Below are positions 1 through 11,673 of a DNA stretch of 64,000 bases, piece by piece (position 1 is the stretch's first letter; the number at the start of each line of letters is the position of its first letter). Both the position numbers and the translations under genes were made by a program. Below the pieces are notes generated by a model. It was not told where the DNA came from. It did no database searches and saw only the letters and a list, made by a program, of their open reading frames with translations. The DNA comes from Ligustrum vulgare (taxonomy: Eukaryota; Streptophyta; Magnoliopsida; Lamiales; Oleaceae), in the NCBI GenBank assembly GCA_963555705.1, contig OY743171.1, positions 20,087,352-20,151,351 on the forward strand, given 5' to 3'.

Positions 1-94
1 TCTCCGTCTCACTCCCCGTCTCTGCTCTCTCCAGTGTACTGCCACTGCTCACCTACTCCATCGCGCCACCGCCGCCTCTGCTAGCACATCGCCG
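1..94 (+). CDS. possible end of a first exon, unidentified gene
   Basis: The first 94 bases are C-rich, unlike the AT-rich DNA after them, and end at a plausible donor (CG followed by GTAAAT). They could be 5' UTR or the start of a coding exon of the gene whose next exon may lie at 2387-2582. No start codon or protein family can be assigned, and the window edge cuts the feature. This is an inference from base composition and one splice-like site. Confidence 0.22.
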
Positions 95-2386
95 GTAAAT
101 GCTTCGGTTTTTGCTCTCCCATTACCATTTGTAAGTAAAACCGATTCCAAAAATCCACAAAGTCACGACTTCGCTCTCAAGTCTGTATCTCCCGCTCCAG
201 TTTTCCCTTTTCCCTCTCTCTTCTTCTGTATTGATTATTTCTCCACTATAACCTAGCCGTGATATAGTTTTCGAGAAGTGCTGAAGTGAAAAATTTGTAG
301 TGGATTGCATAAAAACGAGTTGGAGCATACGGATTCTAGGTTAGGGATTTGAGAGATTTCATTCTTGGATAATGTTTTTTTTTTTTTAGCTTTCTTATTT
401 TCTTGAATTTTTTGCTACCCAGACAGTCAAAAAGAAAGGAAATAGGGGTAGGGGAGCTTTGTTATTTTCGTGAATTTGTTGCTGCCCAAAAATTTGAAAT
501 GAAACAGGAAATAGAGGTAGTGGATGCAAGAACATATCTTGAAATCCTGTCGGTCTTTTAGTTGTAGTTAGAGCTCTGATATTAATTCTTCATATTTGAT
601 TTTAATAAAAGGTTTGAAAGAGGATTTTGTCTCACTGCTTTCTGTTTGTTGACCTTCATGTAATAGAGATGAAAGAATATCCTCTGCTATGTATCCTGTG
701 TATATAACAAAATTGATGGTAAATGGTCCAGAAACTTGTTGGCTTTGAATTTGGTGTTACTGAGAAGCTTGTTCTGAATGTGCGGGTTTGCTTTTTACAT
801 TTAGGAAGTTGAATTTTCTGGGTCATATTTTACTTTTATGCTACTGGTTTGGCTATTACATTTTTACCGCACACAATGTCATTCAAAAGATGACTAGCGA
901 AGTGAGGCATGGGAATTTTGATCATACATCTAACTATGGACTCTGCTGCATCCAATTCCATTGATTCCGGCTGTCAAATAGAGGAAATAGAGTATGGTGT
1001 TTAAGTAGGACCAAGTTGGAGACGAAATGAAAAGGACCTTGGTTTTCACCTTTATGTCGAATGGCCTTGTGAAATGTCTTAAACATTGATCAACCCTCTT
1101 CTTCCTCACCCTCCCCCTACGGCATACCAACCGCCTTGCTTCTCAACCTATTGTCCCCGCATCTCCACCATACCCCTGCATATCACCCTCCTCTACCTCT
1201 CTTGCAGCTTCTCCTCCGGCCTCCCCTCAGACCTTGGCCTCTTATACCCCATTCACTTAGGAGCTTCTTGAGAGTCTCTAAAGTGACATGTTAACAAGTG
1301 GGAGTGGAATAGGGAAGGGAGAGGGAGCAAGGCTTTAGGGAGGTGGAGGATGGGGTAGGCCATAGGAGGAGAAGGATGAAGCCATGTCTATAGAGGAAGA
1401 GGATACTTCTTTTAACAAGGATAAAACTGCCCTTGTAGTGCTAAAGCTAAGAAACATGGACACGGGCACCAAGTTTTTTTAAAAATTAGGACATGGACAC
1501 ATCGTTTTAAATTATTTTAAAATTGTACATTTATAGGTATATCTTTATTTATTTTCAAAAAAAAAGGTATTTCTTTATTTGTATACTTCTTACATATCAA
1601 TAATTTTTTGAGTTTTGTTTTATGTTGGTGAAATATTTTTAAATTAGCTATTTCTTATATTAAAAATACCTTTGAGTTTAACTATATTTATATTACTATG
1701 GGCAGAGAAAGAAAAATGCATGTAGTAGATGTAAAACAGATTTGACATGAGAAGTTTTTGGAACTTTTCTCACAATATCTCTGACTTTCTTAGAGAAATG
1801 TTCTAAAAATCATTTTTTTTTTAATTTTATATTCCAGAATATACAAAATGGGACTTTTTGTGTCCATTATGTGTTGGGAATATTTTCCTTGCATATTTGA
1901 ACTATAAAGCATATGACAGTATAGGACACGACATGATTTGTGTAATGTTTCCCCGAGGAGTGTCCCAGAAGTATCATTTGAGTATCAAAAACTTAAAAAT
2001 ATATGAAAAATATTAAGAGTTTAGAAAGACCCAGTTCCAAAGTATCGTTCAAATGTTATATTACTTTAGAAAAACCCAGTTCTAACTTCTAAAGTATCAT
2101 TAGATATGCATATGTAATGTTCTTTTGCACCATATGGTGTAATTAATGCTGGATCAAGGAAAATAACTCATTTCAACTGAAGATTTTGGATGAGCTTGAG
2201 ACTGACTAGTGCTTTTGTGCTTGTACAATCCTTAAAAAAAAATATGGAATGCGTATCTTCGCAGGCTAAATTGTTTGTAATTCATTTGTGTTAAAGATGT
2301 GCAATTGTAATGGATTTTAATCCGAGAATATTTCTCTTTTAAAATTGAATTATGCTTATGAGGTGGGTTTTCTGGTTTTGTTGCAG
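95..2386 (+). other. gene-poor stretch, probably an intron
   Basis: No convincing coding sequence is seen. The stretch is AT-rich with a C-rich patch (about 1090-1250) and a purine-rich patch (about 1300-1380). It ends in a pyrimidine tract and TTGCAG acceptor, consistent with a single long intron of the flanking gene. Confidence 0.35.
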
Positions 2387-2582
2387 GGATTCCAAGAAGT
2401 CAAAGAGCAAGACAAATAATATTAGAAGGGAGGTGGTTGGCATCACAAAATCTGGTGAAACAAGTACTCTTGCTGAGTTTGTGGAGAAAAAATGGTTGTT
2501 AATAAATTCTCCATGGTCCCTTCAGCTTCCATATACCAACAATGATGATGGCCACCTCTTTGAGCTAACTGGTCCTCGTACT
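2387..2582 (+). CDS. internal exon of an unidentified protein-coding gene
   Basis: This 196-base stretch is flanked by a strong acceptor (TTTTGTTGCAG) and a strong donor (GTAAGT). Its open frame reads about 65 residues beginning Asp-Ser-Lys-Lys-Ser-Lys and including a stretch with EFVEKKW, LPYTNNDDG and ELTGPRT. The composition (basic start, then a mixed globular stretch) looks like real protein and not AT-rich noise. I do not recognise the family. No further exon is apparent before the CACTA remains that start near 3.5 kb, so the gene may be broken or may continue across the insertion. The evidence for an exon is the splice signals plus composition; the function is unknown. Confidence 0.5.
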
Positions 2583-3510
2583 GTAAGTGTTCCACCTTAT
2601 TATCCCATCTCTTTATACCCCTGAGATAAAATTGTAAAAGGGACTGATTCTGCACATTTCAGTAATTTTATTTTATTCTTCCAATAGAAAGTCTCTTTTT
2701 CCTTGTATTCTGAGGTTGAATTGATTTCTAGCCTTCTGGCTAATTGAGGATGCTTTGGTCAAGAATAGCAGTGGATAACAGATTTAGATCCCATAGTTAT
2801 TGGAAAAGAACTGAGTTTTTGTAACATTTTCTCTTTTGGATATACTTCCTGTTATGGTCATTTTTTACAATATCTGTGTTCTATTTAGTTTAATATTAAT
2901 ATTGGTAATTAAGATCAAGAATTCCTCTATCAACAGTTATTGATATAAAATTACACTTTTCTGCAATTATTTAGTATCATTAAAGTCGAAATGAGTTTTT
3001 TTTTTTGGGTTTTGTTAGTCATTCATAAGACAAATGTCTCATATTCATTGTATAATGTTCTAATATTTACAGCCATAGTATAAAATCAAAATTATATGAC
3101 ATCACTTGCATACCTTGGATTTAGTGCTTGTAAGAAAAGCCGAATAAATTCCTGTTCCAGTTTCTCCTCTGAGAGATCCTGGGGATTTATCTTATGGGTG
3201 TCCGGAGTCGAATGGACACTACTCCATAGTTCACTTGCTTTGAAATATGTCAGTAGTAGCTGACATATTTTTGAGAAAACAAATGCTTGAACTTGAACTA
3301 ATATACTTTGTGTTAATTTTAAAGAAAAAATATGATTTGTGTTGAAAAATATTACAATACTTTGGTTATTAAGTTGAAAAATGTTCTTTGCAGTTTGATT
3401 TACAAGAATTCCATTCCAATATTACAATACTTTGGTTATTAAGTTGAAAATTTTTCTTCATGGTTAGGTGAAGATAAAAAGTCTTTGATTAGCAATATAT
3501 CCATCAAAAT
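2583..3510. other. no gene seen; intron or degraded transposon flank
   Basis: AT-rich sequence starting at the donor of the 2387-2582 exon. The missing 5' part of the CACTA element should lie here or have been deleted; no CACTA-type left terminus was found. A short direct repeat lies at its right end. Confidence 0.35.
3348..3450 (+). repeat. 33-bp direct repeat, two copies 70 bp apart
   Basis: The same 33 bases (starting AATATTACAATACTTTGG) occur at 3348-3380 and 3418-3450. It is a local duplication just upstream of the CACTA coding remains. Confidence 0.8.
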
Positions 3511-5292
3511 ATGACCGATATTATGCCTCATGGAGGGGATGGGGGTAATCAGGACCTCGAAAGAGGGGGACGTCGTTTGCCACCTCCTTGCGAGTCTGGT
3601 ATTTGTTCCTTAATTATATTTAATGGTTTTTATCTCACTTATAGAATGGTAAAGAATTTTATTGATTTTATGTCAGCGCCGCCACCACCAAAGAGACGTG
3701 GCAAGTCTCGAATGCTCAATGTTGAGAAGCGGTTCAGGGACAATGGTAGTGTTCCACTACCAATTGACTTTGACTTGGATATAGAGAGGACGATTCGTCC
3801 TATTGGTCAGAATGAGCCAGAGTTCATCCGCTTCCTGGGAACGACGGTACGTCAATTCATAGTTCCCAAGTACTCAGCATGGAGCAAGGTCCCAGAACAT
3901 CTAAAGGATCGTGTTTGAATCGAGGTTGAGGTACGAGATTTGACACTGTTTTAAATTTTCATCATATTTAAATTATATAAGTTTGATTAAACGTTGAAAT
4001 CTAATTTATTTTTTTCATAGACAGAGAAATATTTCAACACAAAAGTTAATTTTCCACAAGACAAAGGTCATTGGATTGATAAGGGCATTGATAAGTGCGC
4101 TTCTGAGCGCTACAAAGAGTACAAAGGTAAGGTCCACAAATACTACAAAAGACATGGCCGCACAAAACCCTTTGACGACATTGACATGGTCGAGTGGGGT
4201 AACTGCACGGACTTGTTCGAAAGTGCATCCTTCAAGGTATAATTAATGATTTATATTTTATTTATTAATTTATAATTATTTTCATATTTAATTTATTACT
4301 TTGTGTTTTTTAGGTTGCATCGCATAGGAACGCAACCAATCGAGCAAAGCTCCCTTACCAAAGTTTGCAGGGGTCCAAGAGTATCGTGGCAGCACGTCAC
4401 GCCAACGTAAGTAGTAAATTGATTGGATTTAGTTTTGGATCAAGTCATTTAGTTTTTATTAGTAGTTAATTTAAGTCTTACTTAATTAGATGAATGTTAT
4501 TGATTTAAATTTCTTATTATTGTGGAGTTCGATATTAATATGAATTATTATTGCACTTAAGGTAAAAAATAGTTAACGCATCTATGATTATTTATCGTTA
4601 TTATTATTAATTATTTATTGATTTTTTTTCCTTTCGGGTAGAGGGATCCTGATACACAAAAATGGCCTTCTATTTTGGATACGGGGAACTCCGTTCATAC
4701 ACGAATTACTGACCAAGGGGAAGTCTGGGTCAGCGAGCAGGCCGAGCGTCAACATGTAACTATTATTTAATGTTGAATTTATTTATTTTTTTTAAAAACG
4801 GTTTGATACAATTTCAAAATTTTCAGTTTAGCTTACTCATTTTATTTTTTGAATATTCAGTATGAAATGCTCCAGACGAAGGAGACGCAGACACAGGAGG
4901 CTGGCTTATCGGGGAAACAATTCGATGAGCACAGTGTCGTCCGAGAGGTGCTCGGAGATAGGCGAGGCCACGTTTGTGGAGTTGGTCAGACGGTCTCCGG
5001 CTTCTCCAGTTCGGCATCATCGACAGCGACTTCACCCGCTATTGGAGAGTCAACGCGTGTGGCGGAGCTCGAGCATGAGATGGCCGAAACAAAGTCCGAG
5101 TTGGCCGAGACAAAGTCCGAGTTTGCTCGAGTTAATGTTGTGTTAGCGCAGATACTGGAAAAGATATTAGGGCCAGCCATGACCACATCATGTGGTGTTG
5201 GATCCTCGGCTCAGGTGGATGGGAACGACGACGACGACGACATCGAATATTATGAGAATGATGATGACGACGACGACAACGAAGATTCTTAG
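3511..5292 (+). pseudogene. CACTA-associated Transposase_24-type protein, decayed
   Basis: Six exon blocks can be read with good splice sites: 3511-3598, 3677-3930, 4021-4236, 4314-4406, 4642-4755 and 4861-5292. Family-typical features are the proline/basic run (PPPPKRRGKSR), a block with TEKYF and KGIDKCASERYKEYKGK, a segment on LPYQSLQGSKS, a C-terminal coiled-coil-like repeat (MAETKSELAETKSEFAR) and an acidic Asp/Glu tail. These proteins are known as accessory products of plant En/Spm-like elements. A TGA stop in frame near 3916-3918, within the second block, breaks the reading, so this is called a pseudogene. The neighbouring transposase gene is absent. Confidence 0.75.
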
Positions 5293-5576
5293 GGGTTTTG
5301 CTTACGACTTTTGTATTGCAACTTTTGTAATTTAATACGTGTTACTACTGCTTTTTATTAATAATATAATCTGTTAATTAATATTTTGATATTTGTTATT
5401 AATCAACTACACTATTTAATAAAATGAAAAGATTATTTTTCATTACAATTAAATAATGTAGAATGATTAAAAAATATTAATTAATTATAATTTATTTAAA
5501 AAATTTGAATAATTAAAGAAATATAGTGGTCACATTTAAAAAAATTCAATTTATTTTTAATTTGCATTAACAATTA

Positions 5577-5791
5577 GAGATGACTTTTATAGATATCAGA
5601 GACGACATTTACTCGTCTCTAACTATTAGAGACGAGTAAATGTCGTCTCTGATAATTAGAGACGACATTTAGACGACAAAATGTCGTCTCTAATTTGAGA
5701 CGACTTTGTCGTCTATATTTCTCAACAGAGACGACTTTCTGGCTTTAAGATACGACTTTTGTCGTTTCTGTTTAGCGAATTTCTTGTAGTG
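5577..5791 (+). repeat. CACTA subterminal repeats with right terminus
   Basis: About ten copies of a GAGACGAC / GTCGTCTC motif in both orientations crowd this stretch up to the TTGTAGTG end. Such subterminal arrays bind the element-encoded protein in well-studied CACTA elements (established knowledge); binding here is inferred. Confidence 0.8.
5594..5654. repeat. perfect inverted repeat, 29-bp arms, 3-bp loop
   Basis: Arms 5594-5622 and 5626-5654 are exact reverse complements around the loop CTA. Each arm contains GAGACGACATTTACTCGTC. It lies inside the CACTA subterminal region. Confidence 0.9.
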
Positions 5792-6994
5792 GAGCGCCTA
5801 TTTAGCTTGTCTAACATGATATGAATCACCCTTACAAATTTTTTTTTTTAACAATTTTTTTCTTTTCATAAAAAGACAAATTCAAAACATTTCGTCGTCA
5901 ACATATATTATAATAACACTTATAAAATTGACATGAATACAATTCTTGTACAAAGTACGAGTCTTTCGCTAGTATATATAAGTAAAAGTTTGAGACCATT
6001 TGTGCCAATTTCTCATAAATTAATTAAGGATCCTGGTACTTTACTTGATTGGTCAATAGGAACCGGTAATTACAAAAAGAGGAAATTACATGAGGCCATG
6101 TATTTGAATTTCACAATTAAAAAACAAGTTTTACAAGTGATATATATAGAAATCAAGTTTTTTAAAACTAATAATTATATTTTTTTATAAATCACCACCC
6201 ATTCCAACTTTATCAGTTCGACGTTTTCCCTCTACTACCTGTTCTCTCTCTTGTCAAAATCCATAGTCGCCACCACCACTGAAGCATCGTAGGTGTGATG
6301 CTCAATGAAGCTTAGAAGCATCGCATAGGGCGTCGTTGTTGCAACCATTGCACGCAGGTGGCGACTCAGGAGCACAGCTCCTTTTTGGTTCCCTCTGTGT
6401 TCGACGTTGGAGTATAATATATGTATGTCTTCAGATCTATGCATATGTGGTGGTGGCGGTAATGCTATGATAGTTGTGGCTGTGATGCAATGGGTATGGT
6501 TTATGGTGGTAATTGGAGACGGTGGCTATGTTAGTGGACTGGGTTGTGGTTGTGGTCATGAGTTTCGGTGGTTGTAGGTGTTGGTGTTGGTGATAATGTG
6601 AATAATATTAATTTGTTATGGTGATTTGGGTTGCTGGTGCTTGGAGGTGACGAAGTGGTGACGATTGTGGTGCAGGTGGTGGTTATGGCAACAAATTGGA
6701 GATGGTGTCAGTGTCAGTGTCGGTGGTGGTGGTGGTTATTGTTGGTGTCACAGTGAAGTGGGGGTGGAGTGGTGGTGGTCGCGACGGTGGGTGGTGGTCA
6801 GTAATGGTTTTTTCAGGTGGTGATTTGTCTTTTCCTGTGGAGTGGTGGTGCAGTTGTGAGTTGTGTTAATGATGGTGGTGCGGTGGCCAACGGTAATGGT
6901 GCAGGCAACAGCTGGCTAGAGTGGGATTAAGGTTGAGTTGTTTTGGGTTTGGGGCTTAGGGGTAGGGTTACGGTGGGTGTGTGGGGTGGGGTGT
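5792..6994. other. no gene seen; G-rich low-complexity DNA in second half
   Basis: The first 400 bases are AT-rich. From about 6440 the plus strand is dominated by GGTGGT, TGTGGT and similar triplets, which gives frames open on either strand by chance. No protein family, splice structure or terminal repeat was recognised. Confidence 0.4.
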
Positions 6995-7342
6995 TTGTGA
7001 CCAATTATAGATGATTGTACAAATTTGTTAATTTGTGATCAATTATAGATGATTATGATTCACAATTTATTAATTTGTGACTAACTAAATTAAAATTTGT
7101 GACATAGAAAAAGTTGTGACCTACAAAATTTGAAATTTGTGATCGATAAATAAGTTGTAACTTAAGAATTTTAATAATCCCGATCAAAAAATAAGTTGTA
7201 ATTGAAATTTTCATTATTTGTACCTAGAAAGACATCATAACTAATAAAATTCGTGACTTGTGATCGATAAATGAGCCATGACTGGTTAATTTGATAAATC
7301 GTGATCGAAGAATTAAATCGTGACTAATTTGTTTGATAATTT

Positions 7343-7948
7343 TAGGAATGACATCGGGGCGGGTTCGTGCGGAGATGCCAATCTCCATCCCCACCCCCAT
7401 CAGAGATTTACCATCCCCATCCCCGTCCTTCCTCGTCAAAATGAGGACAGGGCAGGATGGGTCGAGGGGGGGTGTTCATAATCCCCGTTTACATCCTCAT
7501 TTAATATGTATGTATGTATGTATGTATGTAAATGTCTTAGTTATAAAAACTCTTTTTCTTAAAGTATGAATATTTTACAAAATTCCCATTTAATTAAAAA
7601 AAAAAAAAACTCATAATAGCTTTTATAGAGTGGTACACGTTTAATTATGTTAAGATGTATGTTATGAGAGAATGAGATGAGACTTGACAGTGAGAGATGA
7701 AGAGTAGTATAGAGTTTAAATGTAGGGTTTGATTTTTAAAATATATATTTGGGCGTCGGGTAGTTTATGACATTTTTAGTTTTTTTTTTTTTAATTGAAC
7801 TTATTAATCGAGGATGATTTCGGAGCGGAGATGGGGCGGGGATTGGAATTTGATAACAGTCATCATCCTCGATCAGGGATATTTTTTCATTCTTGTATCC
7901 GCCCTATCCCCGTCATTGTCGGGGATTCCCACCCCATTGCCATTCCTA
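7343..7948. mobile_element. non-autonomous hAT-like element, 606 bp, with 8-bp TSD
   Basis: The left end begins TAGGAATGACATCGGGGCGGG and the right end finishes CCCATTGCCATTCCTA, giving imperfect terminal inverted repeats (TAGGAATGRCA). The flanks carry a perfect 8-bp duplication GATAATTT at 7335-7342 and 7949-7956, the hallmark of hAT insertions. GC-rich subterminal segments full of CCCCATCCCC / GGGGCGGGG flank an AT-rich middle with a TATG microsatellite. It has no transposase coding capacity. It is inserted in the TTTGTGACC array. Confidence 0.92.
7505..7531. repeat. (TGTA)n microsatellite
   Basis: About six uninterrupted TGTA units inside the hAT element. Confidence 0.9.
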
Positions 7949-8639
7949 GATAATTTGTAACCTTTAAAATCTATGATTTGTGATTGTGACCATAAATTTT
8001 ATAAATTGTGATTTATAAAATTGAGATTTGTGATTAAGATAAAAATTGTGACCTACAAAATTCGAGATTTGTGACCAATAATTAAGTTGTGACTTAAAAT
8101 ATTTGTAAGTTGTGATAAAAAAATAAGTCGTGATCAAAATTTTCATAATTTGTGATCAAGAAAGATGTCGTGACTAATAAAATTTGTAACTTGTGACCGA
8201 TAAATGAGTTATAACCTATAAATTTTAATTTGTAATCGAAAAATAATTCGTGACTAAATAATTTTATAATTTGTGATCAAGAAATTAGTTACGAGCCATA
8301 AATCTTGTGATTTGTGACCGAAAAATAGATTGTGACCTTTAATATTTGTGACTGAGAAATAAATCATGACCTTTAAAACTACAAGTTTCTTATATTTTAA
8401 ATTTCATCTTTTATTCTTCTTATTCAGTTTTGTTACCCTCCCTACCGCGGCTCATTTTTGTTACCCTCCCTACTGCGGGAGGGGTACAAATTTTTCTTCT
8501 TACTGTGTATTTATGGAACAATACATAAATAAGGTGCTTAAAAATACATATTTAAAAAATGAGACTAAACATGTATAATTTCAAAAATCAGGTTGTATAA
8601 TTAATTAAATAAAATAATTAAAATTTTTTATTAATTATA

Positions 8640-9020
8640 TATATTAAGGTCACAACACTGTATATTTCAAGTCACAAAAAACAAATATTTTAGGTAAGAA
8701 ATAATTTCATAGTCACAAATTATAAAAATATTAGCCTATTAAGTCACACATTAGACTTATTTTTAAGTCACAATAACAATTTATTTATGTCAAACTATTT
8801 TCAAGGTCAGGATTATAAAATCAAATAGGTCATAAATGTTAAATTAATTGAACCTGAGATAGTTTTAGGTCACAACTAATTAAATTATTAGGTCACAAAT
8901 TTTGTAAGTGATGATTATCAAATTATTATGTTACAATTATTTGATTTTTGAGTCACAACTTATCAATTATTAGGTCACAAATTTTCTTAAGTCATATTTA
9001 AAAATTATTAGGTCACGGCA
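8640..9020 (-). repeat. inverted counterpart of the TTTGTGACC array
   Basis: Repeated GGTCACAA, TTAGGTCACAAATT and AGTCACAA motifs, the reverse complement of the motif at 6995-8370. The roughly 270-bp spacer between the arrays includes two direct copies of TTTTGTTACCCTCCCTAC. Confidence 0.6.
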
Positions 9021-9476
9021 ATTTTTTTTCTACCATCAAATATCATTATATTCAAGTGTAATATCCCTGTAGATCAAAATTCAGAGCACAAAAGACCAGT
9101 AAATGAAACATTAGGTAATTATCCTTTTGTTGAAACACAAAGCATATCACTCAAAACCAAACCAACCAACAAATGCAAATCTGGATACACTCTATTCATT
9201 CACCGAAATGTCAATTCTTGTCAACAAAATCTCAGACAAGAACACATGGCATCTTACTTCTCTTCTTCTGATTTTTCCTACTGCCCCTTTTCATCCATTT
9301 TTCCCTCTGATGAAATAGGTGCCTCTTTGACATATGGTTTTTCGTCTTGATCTTTGCTTCTGATGTTGCGGGAATCAGGGAGAAAATGAGGAGATTGATT
9401 TGAATGAAGGGGCCGGGTTCAATTAGGGTTAAATTTGGGGTGAGTGGGTGGGTGGTTGTAGGGTTTATGTAGTTAA
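9021..9476. other. no gene seen; left flank of the Helitron
   Basis: AT-rich at first, then a GGGT-rich stretch (9410-9460). The last base, A at 9476, is the expected Helitron host base. Confidence 0.4.
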
Positions 9477-9752
9477 TCCCTTACTATATAAAAGGAAGAT
9501 AGCTGCAATGCCTTTTCCCGCCTATATTTCCCCCCCAAAGATCCAACCTGATTTCTAAATTAATTTTTTACTATATAAAAGAAAGAAAAAAGTGAGGAAA
9601 TATTTACAACTCCCGCTCAATTCGCTAAAATAATTAAAAAAAAAAAATCCGTACGAAAGAAAGATACAATTTCAGATATGATAAGCCTTTGAAACCCTGC
9701 ACTCACTTCACTTTTTCTTTTTCAAATTTCAAATTTCCCAATCGCAGCAACG

Positions 9753-9893
9753 ATGGCAGGCCGGAACTTCATTCCACAACTTCAAATTTCCCAAACCCAC
9801 GCAGCAAGGTATTCTGGCAAAAATCGTTCCCTCTTGGTGAAGAAGAATCGATCAGCCGTTCTAGCTTCTTTTTCCAGTTGGACGAAAGCTTGA
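9753..9893 (+). CDS. short ORF in the Helitron, possible captured first exon
   Basis: An ATG opens a 46-residue frame rich in Arg, Ser and hydroxylated residues (starting MAGRNFIPQL) in a locally GC-richer patch. This resembles an organelle-targeting N-terminus, but the family is unknown. An overlapping frame (9689-9964) is also open for 91 residues, so frame choice is uncertain. It could be 5' sequence of a captured gene. Confidence 0.2.
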   Translation: MAGRNFIPQLQISQTHAARYSGKNRSLLVKKNRSAVLASFSSWTKA

Positions 9894-11154
9894 AGCAGAG
9901 TCAACTGGTAGTTTCGACAGACGAGAGCGAAGCCTTGATCGTGGGAAATCACCGGTGCGGCTGAAGACTTTTTTCATCGGGATGCAGTTTCACCGGAACA
10001 TCGAAATTCGATCTAGGCCAAACGATGACCGTGGTAGGTTTTCTTCTAAGATTTTTTTTTTATTAAGTTTTGTTATTGATTTATGATTATGATTTTTCAG
10101 ATTTTGCTAGAAGATGCTCGGTGGGGAAAGAAGGTATCGGTGCTTCGAAAGGGTATAGTTTCAAATTTTAGATGTAAATCAGTTGGTAATTTTTGGCATT
10201 AAATGTACATAAAGCTCCTATTTTTTGTTAGATGATTTTATGTTCATCTTTTATGCTAATACCTTGACTGAGTAACTAAGTGTTGCAATGGCTGAGCAAG
10301 AGGAAGATGGTGAGGAAAATGCTCGAGTAAGCAAGAAAGTAAGACCTACTCCTTTAGCTAAGCTGTATGGTTGTGAAATTCTGCTTGTGGTCTTCTATTT
10401 CTTTCCTGGACGTCATCATCACTTACCTTTATCCACCATTAATCTTCATTTATTCAAAATCCTTCTGGCTATTGTACGAATATATTGATGCTTTGGAGTT
10501 ATTGCGGCACTTCTTTGTAGAGTGAATTTGATAGTAGAGTATCAACTTACTTGAAAAATGAATTGGTTAGGATACACAATAAAGAGAAAACTTGGGGAAT
10601 CTGATCCACTCCTATAGAATGTAAGATTTGTGTGCTGGTTTTGATTTGTAAATAGCATGTGACTGATTCATTTACTTGGTTTTTATTGAAGTTCAAAGTT
10701 TTTGAAGATTATTGTGATTGGACATTTTAAATCAATTTTTCCATTTTTTCCCAACTTTTAGGTTCACTACTAGAGCATTGAATGCAAAGCACTTTCCTGC
10801 TGTGCAGAATTTGTTCCTCCCTATTGCAATTTTCTTAACTATAGTAAAATGGACCAATTCTCATTACTAGACATGCATCCTCTGCCAAGTAATATTAGTA
10901 GTACAAGATGTTGATAAAATGGTATGTTCTATTTTAGTGTTACTATTATCATTTTCATTCTTGAAATGTTTTTATTTGTCATTTCATTTTTAATTTCCTC
11001 TTAATATTTTCAATAAAAACAAGTAATTCAACGACCCTTAGTACTTTTAAGTCAAAGTTTCCAATTTTTTCATCCATTTATTTTCCTTTTTACTTTCATT
11101 CTGTATTAGGCATTACTGGTTCCTTTTTATCTAATGTTATTGAGTTTGTGACAG

Positions 11155-11212
11155 GCTGGGTATTGTTGAGGGTCTAATGACAACTGTTCATTTCAGTACC
11201 GGAGCTACCAAG
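11155..11212 (+). pseudogene. GAPDH fragment captured in the Helitron
   Basis: After a GTGACAG acceptor the frame reads LGIVEGLMTTVHFSTGATK and ends at a GTATTG donor. This matches glyceraldehyde-3-phosphate dehydrogenase: the GIVEGLMTTVH stretch is near-invariant in the catalytic domain, and STGAxK is a second conserved block some tens of residues further on in the intact enzyme. Here the two are fused, so the intervening codons are lost. Only 58 bases remain. Flanking sequence is intron-like. This is a relic with no enzymatic potential, and its presence beside unrelated gene pieces points to capture by the Helitron. Confidence 0.75.
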
Positions 11213-11673
11213 GTATTGTGACTTGCAATTTGTGGAATAAAATTGTCCCTCCAATTTCTGTATTAATATGGTAGTCATTTATTCACATAGAACAAAGACT
11301 TGCTTTCAAATGGAGTAGTGATTCCATTCATCTTTTGAACTAATTTCCTGTGTCATTCATAGCAAATTTTGAAATCTATGATACACCTCATTAAAGCATC
11401 ATTATAGGCACATGGTACACAATAATTTACATTCGTTTTTTCATATAGTTGCTCATTCTTTGAGTTGGATTCTTATTTGTGGTTGCCAGGGCATAGTGAT
11501 TATATTCCAATGTGGGTTGGTTTCAACTACCCACCCTTTTGGCATAGTGACTATATTCCAATGATATTCTAATACAAATATATCTTCATGTTTTTATAAT
11601 TATAGAAATAGTCAAATGAATATTTGACTGAAAATTTGTGCAATTTTGTTTGAGATCAATGTTTGGTTTGTAG

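Larger units (their letters stand above)
3511..5791 (+). mobile_element. CACTA (En/Spm-like) DNA transposon, 3' portion
   Basis: The right end reads TTTCTTGTAGTG at 5780-5791, which is the reverse complement of the CACTACAAGAAA terminus shared by plant CACTA elements. It is preceded by a subterminal region of repeated GAGACGACATTT-type motifs in both orientations, also typical. A decayed multi-exon gene of the plant Transposase_24 type (the second ORF of such elements) fills 3511-5292. No left terminus and no TnpD/Tnp2 transposase were found, so the left boundary given is only the start of recognisable coding sequence. The element is probably 5'-truncated and immobile on its own. Confidence 0.85.
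6995..8370 (+). repeat. diverged short-unit array (TTTGTGACC / GTTGTGACC motif)
   Basis: Dozens of imperfect copies of a roughly 25-40 bp unit containing TTTGTGAYC, GAYAAATAAGTTGTGAC and similar. The array is split at 7343-7948 by a hAT element. The same motif in the opposite orientation fills 8640-9020, so the region has an overall inverted layout. Confidence 0.65.

Noticed and set aside
5933..6190. 85-residue frame after the CACTA end
   Set aside because: AT-rich composition, no splice signals and no recognisable family.
6235..6990. Minus- and plus-strand frames in GGTGGT-rich DNA
   Set aside because: Low-complexity triplets keep frames open; no domain features.
9540..9600. Second Helitron-like TACTATATAAAAG motif as the true 5' end
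   Set aside because: It lacks the TC start; 9477 has TC and the correct host A. Kept only as a possible nested end.
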